The position numbers and the translations under genes were made by a program. The notes under the pieces were generated by a model. That model did not search any database and was not told the DNA's origin. It was given only the letters and a program-made list of their open reading frames with translations. Positions 1 through 5,432 of a DNA stretch of 6,972 nt are shown here, piece by piece. Positions within the stretch are counted from its first letter, which is position 1. Each line of letters begins with the position of its first letter. The stretch is from the NCBI GenBank assembly GCA_002327255.1, contig DCUM01000015.1, positions 1 to 6,972 on the forward strand. The letters are read 5' to 3'. Origin of the DNA: a bacterium UBA2214 (GTDB lineage: Bacteria > Zhuqueibacterota > Zhuqueibacteria > Residuimicrobiales > Residuimicrobiaceae).

Positions 1-23
1 GTGATGGGTGCGGATTAGACAGA

Positions 24-51
24 AATATACCAAGAAAGGATGTGAATTCAA
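24..51 (-). promoter_or_regulatory. Possible leftward promoter at the window edge
   Basis: Read on the minus strand there is TTGAAT (51-46), a 16-nt spacer, then TATATT (29-24). These match the sigma-70 type consensus at 4/6 and 5/6 positions. The site sits in an AT-rich pocket of otherwise GC-rich DNA and would fire leftward into a gene outside the window. No downstream gene is visible, so this is a sequence match only. Confidence 0.3.
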
Positions 52-62
52 ATAATTTTATA

Positions 63-82
63 AACGGGGGGAGAATCCCGTT
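63..82 (-). terminator. Possible terminator of the minus-strand operon
   Basis: AACGGG (63-68 on plus) pairs with CCCGTT (77-82) around an 8-nt loop. Read on the minus strand the stem is followed by an AT-rich tail, TATAAAATTATTTG. It lies 135 nt beyond the stop codon of the last operon gene. The tail is not a clean run of T, so an intrinsic terminator is plausible but not certain. The GC-rich hairpins between this site and the gene could also act in 3-prime end formation or mRNA protection. Confidence 0.3.
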
Positions 83-87
83 CATGG

Positions 88-118
88 CGCCCGGGGAATC
101 CCTTCCCCGGGCGATCAC
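88..118. repeat. Hairpin repeat unit, copy 1 (perfect 11-bp stem)
   Basis: Positions 88-98 are perfectly complementary to 103-113, giving an 11-bp stem with a 4-nt loop (99-102). The stem is followed by GATCAC-type flanking bases to 118. The whole 31-nt unit recurs at 184-214 with 25 of 31 positions the same. There is no T-run on either side of the stem, so it is a poor intrinsic terminator; a REP-like extragenic palindrome fits better. A partial third match to its middle part (95-110) lies at 120-134. Confidence 0.6.
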
Positions 119-125
119 AGGAATC

Positions 126-157
126 TTTCCCCGGACGGCAGGGAAATGCGGGGCATT
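126..157. repeat. Two adjoining small inverted repeats
   Basis: TTTCCC (126-131) pairs with GGGAAA (141-146) around a 9-nt loop, and AATGC (145-149) pairs with GCATT (153-157) around GGG. The two share bases 145-146, so they would be alternative or stacked structures. They fill the space between the two copies of the 31-nt hairpin unit and add to an unusually palindromic 150-nt stretch. No function can be assigned. Confidence 0.4.
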
Positions 158-183
158 CTGTTCCGCTGTACATCAATTGTTTC

Positions 184-214
184 CGCCCGGGCAAGGGGTT
201 CTCCGGGCGATCAC
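184..214. repeat. Hairpin repeat unit, copy 2 (diverged stem)
   Basis: Second copy of the 31-nt unit at 88-118, in the same orientation and 96 nt away. Both copies keep the outer 7-bp stem (184-190 with 203-209), the inner AA/TT pairs and the shared 12-nt stretch CCGGGCGATCAC. The differences fall in the loop (four bases) and in two adjacent stem pairs, which are mismatched here. The unit ends 2 nt from the stop codon of the adjacent glycosyltransferase gene, a typical place for extragenic palindromes. Confidence 0.55.
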
Positions 215-216
215 CC

Positions 217-1359
217 TCATCGCTGCCGTTTCACCCGGCCGCGTCGATAGAGGCGCTTCTTCCACACGAAGCGGCCGCGCAACGACAGCACGCCGATGAC
301 GGGAATGTAGGCGAGGTGCAGCAAGGAGGCGCAGAAGAAAGCCGGCAGGCGCAGCGGCCGCTTCACCAGCTGCATCCCCCGGCGCAGCAGGAGATAATCG
401 ATCCCCAGCTTGGCCGCCAGGAAGAAGAGCGGCATCCACAACGGATAACCGAGCATCAGATAGAGCGGGAGCGCCAGCAGCAGGGCGGTATAGTAGAAAA
501 ATACCCCCACTTCGAAGAGCTTGACCCAGAGCGGATAGAAGGCCGTTTTTGAACTCCAGCGCAGCCGCTGCTGAAAAAAGTCCGTCCACGATTTATTGGT
601 GAAAGAGGTCACGGCGGCGTCGGGGTCGGCGGTGAAGAGGATGCGGCCTTTTCCCCGGCGGTGCATCTTTTGCAGCAGCAGGTCGTCATCTCCGGAGCCG
701 GAATCCGCGAAACCCTGATAGCCGTTGACCGCTTCGTACACCGATTTGCGGAAGGCGAAATTGGCGCCGTTGGCGAGAAAGGGCCGGTTCCAGGCGATGG
801 CCGCGGCGCCGATCAACTGCAGCGCCAGCATGTCGAGAAATTCGATCTGACTGCGCAGATTCTTTTCGTCCGGCAGCAGCACCCAGGCGGCGACGGCGGC
901 GACGCCGGGCGTGAACGCGGCGCGCATTTTCCGGATCCATGGCGCGGCGGGGCTGCAGTCGGCATCGAGCGTCAGGACGATTTCGCCCTGCGCCCGGGAG
1001 ATGCCGAGATGCAGGGCCGCCTTTTTGGGCGCCATGCGCGGGTCTTCGTCGGGCGCCGACAGAACCTCGATATTGGAAAATTTTTCCGCGCAGCGCTGTG
1101 CGACGCTCCGGGTCTGATCCCGCGAATGATCGTCGACGACGATGATTTCGTATTCGTCGCGCGGAATGTCCTGTTTCAGCAGCGTGCCGAGGCAGAAGCC
1201 GATGTTCTCGGCCTCATCGCGGGCGGGGATGATGACCGATACGCGCGGCGAGGCATCGGCGCGCAGGCGGCCGCCCAACCGGCCGAGTCCACGCCAGGCA
1301 GTTATCATCACTGCCATATAGGCCGCTGTCAAGGTAAAGTAAATCAAGCCGGTTATCAT
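217..1359 (-). CDS. Membrane-associated family 2 glycosyltransferase (operon gene 5)
   Basis: A 380-residue inverting GT-A glycosyltransferase that should move a sugar from a nucleotide-sugar donor to a membrane acceptor on the cytoplasmic face; donor and acceptor are not readable. One hydrophobic segment lies at residues 1-22. The GT2 domain opens with VSVIIPARDE (40-49) and IIVVDDHS (72-79). The metal/nucleotide DxD is DAD at 132-134, the GDDD acidic motif is at 223-226, and QRLRW at 264-268 matches the QxxRW motif of processive and lipid-acceptor GT2 enzymes. About three membrane helices follow (roughly 284-303, 305-325, 340-360), then a very basic tail. The ATG lies 10 nt after the preceding stop codon with only a weak ribosome site, so translation probably depends on upstream genes. 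It is the last gene of the operon. It is a paralogue of the operon's first gene (4153-5277), with the same topology and motif spacing. The family call is firm; the substrate is unknown. Confidence 0.93.
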   Translation of the reverse strand: MITGLIYFTLTAAYMAVMITAWRGLGRLGGRLRADASPRVSVIIPARDEAENIGFCLGTLLKQDIPRDEYEIIVVDDHSRDQTRSVAQRCAEKFSNIEVLSAPDEDPRMAPKKAALHLGISRAQGEIVLTLDADCSPAAPWIRKMRAAFTPGVAAVAAWVLLPDEKNLRSQIEFLDMLALQLIGAAAIAWNRPFLANGANFAFRKSVYEAVNGYQGFADSGSGDDDLLLQKMHRRGKGRILFTADPDAAVTSFTNKSWTDFFQQRLRWSSKTAFYPLWVKLFEVGVFFYYTALLLALPLYLMLGYPLWMPLFFLAAKLGIDYLLLRRGMQLVKRPLRLPAFFCASLLHLAYIPVIGVLSLRGRFVWKKRLYRRGRVKRQR

Positions 1360-1369
1360 AAGGTCTCAC

Positions 1370-2323
1370 TCAAAGCTGTTTTCTGAAAGTGCCATCGCGC
1401 ATCAGGAAAATGAAACCCGCCACGGCGGGCAAGAGGACATTGATGAAAAAGAGCAGCATCGAGCCGTTGAACGCGGCGGCCGGCGGCACGCCGAGTTCGC
1501 CGAGAAAATAGATGGCGGCGCTTTCGCGGATGCCGAGATCGCCGATGGAGATCGGCAGCAGCGTCTTGACCCACAGCGCCGCGGCCAAGGCCTGCAGCCC
1601 CTGGAGCAGCGGCACAACGGCGAAGGCGCGGACGAGGAGATAGAACTGCACGGTATAGGTGCATACCTGGCCCAGGGCCAGCAGCGAGAGTTTCATCGCC
1701 ACGCGGGATGGCAGCATGTCAAGACTGGAAACCAGCAGGCGCAGTTTTTTACGTTTATGCCAGTGTTTTTCGTAGCGCCGCAAAACGCCGGCGAGAAACG
1801 GGGGATGGATCAGCAGCAGATAGAGCAGCACAAAAAAGATCATCGCGGTGATGATCAGCGGCATCCACACCAGCAATTCCACATGGCGCTGCAGGAAGGG
1901 CAGGATGCCGAGCAGGCCGAAGAGATAGAGGACCAGCAGGGCGTAGAATTTGTCCAGTGCGGTCAGACCCAGCAGCAGGGGCCACTGGCCTTCGCGGATG
2001 AAAAAGGCGCGTCCGAATTCGCCGATGCGCCCCGGTGTGATGAATCCCAGGGTCACGCCCGAGAGCAGGGAAGAAAAGATGCGCCGTCGCGTGGCATCGG
2101 GTTGCGCCAGATGGACGAGGATCTCCCAGCGCTTGTACTGGAAAAGGAGGTTGAGCGTCAGCAGCAGCAGGGCGTAGAGAATCCACTGCCACTCGGCCTG
2201 CAGCAGCGCTTCTTTCAGTTCACGGGCGCTGATGCGGCGGATCAGCATGGCCATGGTGACGGCGGCGATGATCACCTTGACGAGGATGAAGAGGCGTTTA
2301 TGTCGGGTATATTTTGAGACCAT
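1370..2323 (-). CDS. Flippase-like integral membrane protein (LPG synthase TM-region family)
   Basis: A 317-residue polytopic membrane protein of the family annotated as lysylphosphatidylglycerol synthase transmembrane region, UPF0104 or flippase-like domain. The N-terminus has the usual form: a short basic stretch, a first helix (about 11-28), then RELKEAL and a Trp-containing second helix (44-63). Family signatures are the stretch 89-106 with TPGRIGEFGR (96-105), DKFYALL (124-130), and near the C-terminus LPISIGDLGIRES (256-268). About six to eight hydrophobic segments are visible. There is no soluble aminoacyltransferase domain as in full MprF, so lipid lysylation is unlikely; relatives are thought to carry or translocate lipids or lipid-linked sugars. 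The start is the ATG inside the end of the radical SAM gene (26-nt overlap). An in-frame extension to 2629 would only re-read that gene and looks like non-protein sequence. The Shine-Dalgarno is weak, which suggests coupling. The substrate is unknown. Confidence 0.9.
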   Translation of the reverse strand: MVSKYTRHKRLFILVKVIIAAVTMAMLIRRISARELKEALLQAEWQWILYALLLLTLNLLFQYKRWEILVHLAQPDATRRRIFSSLLSGVTLGFITPGRIGEFGRAFFIREGQWPLLLGLTALDKFYALLVLYLFGLLGILPFLQRHVELLVWMPLIITAMIFFVLLYLLLIHPPFLAGVLRRYEKHWHKRKKLRLLVSSLDMLPSRVAMKLSLLALGQVCTYTVQFYLLVRAFAVVPLLQGLQALAAALWVKTLLPISIGDLGIRESAAIYFLGELGVPPAAAFNGSMLLFFINVLLPAVAGFIFLMRDGTFRKQL

Positions 2324-3311
2324 GGGTGCAGTTTCCACACATCTCCGGCCACGTTCCCTGCAGGATGCGGGCGCGAAAATCATTAAAGGGTTCGTTTTTC
2401 CAGATGTCGCGCAGCGGCTGCGTCGCCCGCCCCATGACATGGGCGTCGTCTTTATCGAAACAGCAGGGCACCACCGCGCCATCCCAGTGGACGACCACGG
2501 AATACCACAAGCGCCGGCACGGCCCCCGGCGCGCAGCGGCCATTTCCAGCCGCTCGCCGTCGATGCGGTAGCGGCGAAAGCGCGGCAGGGAGGGCAGCAG
2601 CTCGGCAGCGTCCACGGCGCTGCGCACATAGGCCGATTTGAAGAGGATTTCGTCCGCGCCCCACTGGCGCACCGCGCGACCGGCTTGCGCGACTTCGTGT
2701 TCGTTATGACGCATCACCACGAACTGGACCTGAATGCGCGGCGTAGGCCGTTTCATTCGGGTGCGCCATTTCCGCACCAGGGCGATGGCGCTCTGGACCT
2801 TCTCCAGCGAACCGCCGCGGCGGTAGCGGGCATAACCCGCGGGGGTGATGCCGTCCGCCGAGAGCATCAGCACATCGAGGCCGCTTTCGACGAGGCCGCG
2901 GGCATAGCTGTCATCGGCGAGACGTTGCCCGTTGCTGCTGCAGACCACATAGAGGCGGTGCTGCCGGGCGATGCGGATCATCTCGAGGTAATCGGGATGG
3001 AGCGTCGGCTCGCCCTGATCGTAGAGCAGGAGATGGATCAGGTTGTGCGCGTTGGCTTCGATAAAGTCCCGGTACAGCGCCAGAGGCATGAAACCCCGGG
3101 CGCGTTTGCTGCGGCCGGCGCCGGTGTCGCACTGGGGACAGGCGAGGTCGCAGCAATTGGTCGGTTCGACGTGCGCCACAAAGGGCAAGCCCCAGACGTA
3201 TGTGCCTCCACGCCATCGCGAGGCATTATATCCGGCCAGAGAGCGGGCCGCGTTGGCAAGTCGTCGCGGTGTCAGCGCCCGCAGCAGCTGCGGCGGATAG
3301 ATCTCTCTCAT
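2298..3311 (-). CDS. Radical SAM/SPASM domain protein
   Basis: A 337-residue radical SAM enzyme, expected to use a [4Fe-4S] cluster to cleave S-adenosylmethionine and start radical chemistry in the cytoplasm. The cluster motif is CDLACPQC (54-61), with CxxxCxxC at C54, C58 and C61. GEP at 100-102 and SADG at 151-154 fit the core barrel. The C-terminal part has a SPASM-type pattern: C265, then G278 with four residues to C283, a neighbouring C284, a GxxxxxLRDIW-like stretch (294-304), and CGNC (325-328). The protein ends nine residues later, so the second half of a full seven-cysteine SPASM domain is missing and at most one extra cluster is likely. Such proteins act on peptides, sugars or cofactors; none is identifiable here, and no small precursor peptide gene is visible nearby. 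The ATG overlaps the methyltransferase stop by 4 nt (ATGA), indicating coupled translation. Confidence 0.93.
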   Translation of the reverse strand: MREIYPPQLLRALTPRRLANAARSLAGYNASRWRGGTYVWGLPFVAHVEPTNCCDLACPQCDTGAGRSKRARGFMPLALYRDFIEANAHNLIHLLLYDQGEPTLHPDYLEMIRIARQHRLYVVCSSNGQRLADDSYARGLVESGLDVLMLSADGITPAGYARYRRGGSLEKVQSAIALVRKWRTRMKRPTPRIQVQFVVMRHNEHEVAQAGRAVRQWGADEILFKSAYVRSAVDAAELLPSLPRFRRYRIDGERLEMAAARRGPCRRLWYSVVVHWDGAVVPCCFDKDDAHVMGRATQPLRDIWKNEPFNDFRARILQGTWPEMCGNCTHGLKIYPT

Positions 3312-4156
3312 CGTTTTCTCGCCAGGATGAAAAAGGTCGGCATGGTGAAACGGTTCATCCAGCCGCTGCGGTCAGAGACCATGCGGCGCAGCGGACGATC
3401 CAGATTGATTTTTATTATCCCTTTCATCAACCGCAGATGCCAGTTGCGATTCCACACGCCGTGCGGATTTTGCAGCGCCGCGTCATAGACCTGGCGCTGG
3501 ATGAAGCGCCAGTCGAATCCCGCTGTCGCGAGAATCTGCGCGATTCTTGACAGCGAGAGCAGTTCGGGAAAATCGGGTTTGTCCGGGCGATGCCATTTCA
3601 GCCAACCGGCGACGATGCGGCGCACCTGCGCGCGCCGCAGCAGGGCGAGCAGCGGCAAGCCGTAATGGGGATCGCCGAGGGCGTTGATCCACGAGAGGCG
3701 GTTGGGCGTGGCCAGAAGCAGCAGACCGCCGGGTTTGAGGGCGCGGGCCAGGGCCATCACGCCGGCCGCGGGATCGCCGAGATGTTCGAGCACGTCCCAG
3801 AGGATAACGGCGTCGCAGACCCCGTTCAGTTCCAGGGTTTCGACCGGCTGGCGGCGCCAGTGGATGGTTTCATCTGACGGTTGTTCACCCGCGATATCGA
3901 CCGCGATCACGCGGGCGCTGCGGCGGGCCAGGGCGGTCGCGATGGCGCCCGAGCCGCAGCCTGCATCGAGGAGGGTGGCGCCGGCGAGGGGCAGATGTTT
4001 TTCCAGAATATCCGCCACCAGTTCACCGCGTTGGGCGCTGAAATCGCGATAGTTGCTCCATAATTTTTGCGGACCCCGACCGCTCATCCGTGCTTCCATG
4101 CACGTTTTCGCGATCTCTATCCCTTGACCGCCTGATTGTACCGACTCCCCGGTCAT
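3308..4156 (-). CDS. Class I SAM-dependent methyltransferase
   Basis: A 282-residue methyltransferase of the class I Rossmann type (Methyltransf_11/UbiG-like). Motif I is LLDAGCGSG (62-70), the acidic end of strand 2 is VIAVDI (83-88), and LWDVLEHL (119-126) followed by LKPGGLLLLATPN (140-152) are the usual later motifs. An extra C-terminal region (about 160-282) after the core is likely to shape the substrate pocket. It is soluble, with no clear membrane helix. The ATG at 4156 overlaps the stop of the upstream glycosyltransferase by 4 nt (ATGA) and is preceded by GGAAGGAAAGAG, a good ribosome site. The reading frame stays open to 4864, but that extension is the shadow of the glycosyltransferase gene. 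Internal Met20 and Met24 are alternative starts, less favoured. In this operon it probably methylates a sugar, lipid or quinone-like group of the product; which one cannot be told. Confidence 0.92.
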   Translation of the reverse strand: MTGESVQSGGQGIEIAKTCMEARMSGRGPQKLWSNYRDFSAQRGELVADILEKHLPLAGATLLDAGCGSGAIATALARRSARVIAVDIAGEQPSDETIHWRRQPVETLELNGVCDAVILWDVLEHLGDPAAGVMALARALKPGGLLLLATPNRLSWINALGDPHYGLPLLALLRRAQVRRIVAGWLKWHRPDKPDFPELLSLSRIAQILATAGFDWRFIQRQVYDAALQNPHGVWNRNWHLRLMKGIIKINLDRPLRRMVSDRSGWMNRFTMPTFFILARKR

Positions 4157-5277
4157 CTCTTTCCTTCCTTCCAGGTCGGCCTTCCGGTAATACCGCGCCA
4201 CCAGGCCAGGGCCTGATAGACCGGGTAGAGGAGTTCCCACAGCAAAAGACCCGGCAGGCTGATGGGAGTGCCCCATTGGCGCCCGCAGTGGCCGAGGAGG
4301 ACGGCATCGAGCAGCATCTTGGCGGGAAAAAAGAGCGAAAGGACGGGCGCCTTGATCAACCCTATGAAAAAGAACAGCAGCAACGTCACGTGGGCGATGT
4401 GCGCCACGCCGTAGAGAAGCTGGGCGCTGCGCGGATAATGGTATCCCGCTGACAGGTGCCGGGTTTTCTGTTTCATAAATGCGCGCCAGTTGGACGGGCC
4501 GCGCGCGGGAACGATGCTCTCCGGGCACCAGACGCAGGCCGGGTTCCGGGGGCGCACCTGGTGCGTGCGCGACGCGGCGGTCGCGGTCTGCAGGAGAAAA
4601 TCGTCGTCGCCGGAGAGCGAGTCGGGAAAGCGGTCGTACGCTTTCGCGCCGGGCAGTAGTGCGCGGCGGCAGGCGATATTGCGTCCGGTGGCAGTGACGC
4701 CGCGGCCGTGTCCGATGCTGCCGGCAGCGACAATCGCCGTGGCCAGTGTATCGACGCGGATAAAATCTCGCCACAACCGGCTGGCCTGGGGGACGAGCAG
4801 CGGGGCGTATCCCGCCACCAGATCTGTTTCGGGTGTGAAGCAACGTACCGTCTGCGCGATCCACTCCGGCGGCGGCACGCAGTCGGCGTCGGTGAAGAGG
4901 AGTACCTCGCCGCTGGCGTGCTGCAGCGCCGTGGCCAGAGCGCCTTTTTTGCTGCTGCGCCAGTGTCCGGCGAAGCGGTTGTCAAGAACCAGCCAGTTTT
5001 TTTGACCTTGGGCAGCCGCGATGGCAATCTGCCGGGTGTCGTCGTGCGACTGGTCGTCCACGATAATGACCTGCATCTTTCCTGCGTAGGTCTGCCGCGC
5101 CAGGGCCTCCAGGCAGGCCGGCAGTTTCACGGCCTCATCGCGGGCGGCGATGATCACGGACACCGCCGGCAGGGCCTCGTTGTCGCGGGCGGCACGCCGG
5201 GTACGGCACAGGCCGTCCGTCAGCCAGGCGAGGATCGCGACATGAGTAAAAAATAGAATCAGGGCCAGAGCGATCAT
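4153..5277 (-). CDS. Membrane-associated family 2 glycosyltransferase (operon gene 1)
   Basis: A 374-residue GT2 enzyme, first gene of the operon. From the chosen start: hydrophobic helix 1-20, VSVIIAARDE (39-48), VIIVDDQS, DxD as DAD at 130-132, GDDD at 223-226, then about three C-terminal membrane segments (roughly 285-307, 309-328, 339-360). Motif positions match the operon's last gene almost residue for residue, so the two are paralogues. A difference is QKTRH (270-274) in place of QxxRW: the Trp is His. The ATG at 5277 is preferred because its N-terminus then aligns with the paralogue. An in-frame TTG at 5313 would add 12 residues, but that TTG lies in a putative -35 box. The ATG has no convincing Shine-Dalgarno, and a -10-like hexamer ends 7 nt before it, so the mRNA may be leaderless. 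Role inferred: sugar transfer to a membrane acceptor; substrate unknown. Confidence 0.92.
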   Translation of the reverse strand: MIALALILFFTHVAILAWLTDGLCRTRRAARDNEALPAVSVIIAARDEAVKLPACLEALARQTYAGKMQVIIVDDQSHDDTRQIAIAAAQGQKNWLVLDNRFAGHWRSSKKGALATALQHASGEVLLFTDADCVPPPEWIAQTVRCFTPETDLVAGYAPLLVPQASRLWRDFIRVDTLATAIVAAGSIGHGRGVTATGRNIACRRALLPGAKAYDRFPDSLSGDDDFLLQTATAASRTHQVRPRNPACVWCPESIVPARGPSNWRAFMKQKTRHLSAGYHYPRSAQLLYGVAHIAHVTLLLFFFIGLIKAPVLSLFFPAKMLLDAVLLGHCGRQWGTPISLPGLLLWELLYPVYQALAWWRGITGRPTWKEGKR

Positions 5278-5284
5278 GTGCGGC

Positions 5285-5313
5285 AAAATATCCAAAAATG
5301 CGCAAACAATCAA
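5285..5313 (-). promoter_or_regulatory. Putative promoter of the five-gene operon
   Basis: On the minus strand TTGATT (5313-5308), a 17-nt spacer and TATTTT (5290-5285) resemble -35 and -10 elements (4/6 and 4/6). The -10 ends 7 nt before the ATG at 5277, which would put transcription start at or next to the start codon. An A-rich GAGAAAAAGG box lies just upstream (5324-5315). No other convincing promoter is seen closer to the gene. Confidence 0.45.
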
Positions 5314-5314
5314 G

Positions 5315-5361
5315 CCTTTTTCTCGGTGGATGCGTTCCGCGTCTCTTTTTTGTGAAAAAGG
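5315..5361. repeat. Inverted repeat joining the two divergent promoters
   Basis: CCTTTTTC (5315-5322) is the exact reverse complement of GAAAAAGG (5354-5361), with 31 nt between. Each arm touches, or lies within one base of, the -35 element of a divergent promoter: TTGATT on minus (5313-5308) and TTGACA on plus (5362-5367). The arms could be A-tract upstream elements for RNA polymerase or two sites for one regulator. They are too far apart to be a simple terminator hairpin. Confidence 0.45.
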
Positions 5362-5390
5362 TTGACAGCGCGGAGGGATTTTCGTAATTT
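5362..5390 (+). promoter_or_regulatory. Putative promoter of the lytic transglycosylase gene
   Basis: A perfect TTGACA (5362-5367) is followed after exactly 17 nt by TAATTT (5385-5390), a weak -10. Transcription would start near 5397, giving a leader of about 35 nt before the ATG at 5433. GAAAAAGG lies directly upstream of the -35 box. The full -35 match and the ideal spacing make this the best promoter candidate in the window. Confidence 0.55.
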
Positions 5391-5405
5391 GTAAAAGACA
5401 CTAAC

Positions 5406-5420
5406 CTCCTGAATCAGGAG
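5406..5420 (+). promoter_or_regulatory. Palindrome at the translation start of the transglycosylase gene
   Basis: CTCCTGA (5406-5412) and TCAGGAG (5414-5420) are perfect inverse complements around one base; as RNA this gives a 6-bp stem with a 3-nt loop. The right arm AGGAG is Shine-Dalgarno-like but directly touches the ATG at 5421, which argues against that ATG. The ATG at 5433 has GGGAGAG (5423-5429) at workable distance. The hairpin could tune initiation, or the palindrome could be a small operator. Confidence 0.45.
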
Positions 5421-5432
5421 ATGGGAGAGAGT

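Noticed and set aside
42..299. Small plus-strand frame of 85 codons over the hairpin cluster
   Set aside because: It begins at GTG, runs through palindromes into the antisense of the GT2 gene, and has no protein-like pattern.
661..1386. Open frame of 241 codons on the plus strand
   Set aside because: Antisense to the GT2 gene at 217-1359, with no domain-like features and no ribosome site that I can see.
2324..2629. 5-prime extension of the flippase-like frame
   Set aside because: It overlaps the radical SAM coding region by 300 nt with Cys/Arg-rich non-family sequence; the family's normal N-terminus begins at the ATG at 2323.
2232..3488. Long open frame of 418 codons on the plus strand
   Set aside because: It lies antisense to the radical SAM gene and parts of its neighbours, which show clear motifs. 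Its translation has no recognisable motif and looks like the shadow frame expected in GC-rich DNA.
4157..4864. 5-prime extension of the methyltransferase frame
   Set aside because: It re-reads the glycosyltransferase gene in another frame as Arg/Pro-rich sequence. The ATG at 4156 with its ATGA overlap and good ribosome site explains the start.
5278..5420. TAnnTTTG-type promoters of Bacteroidetes
   Set aside because: TAATTTG (5385-5391) and the minus-strand TATTTTG are each one T short of that motif. The sigma-70 type reading with 17-nt spacers fits both better, so no phylum was inferred from them.
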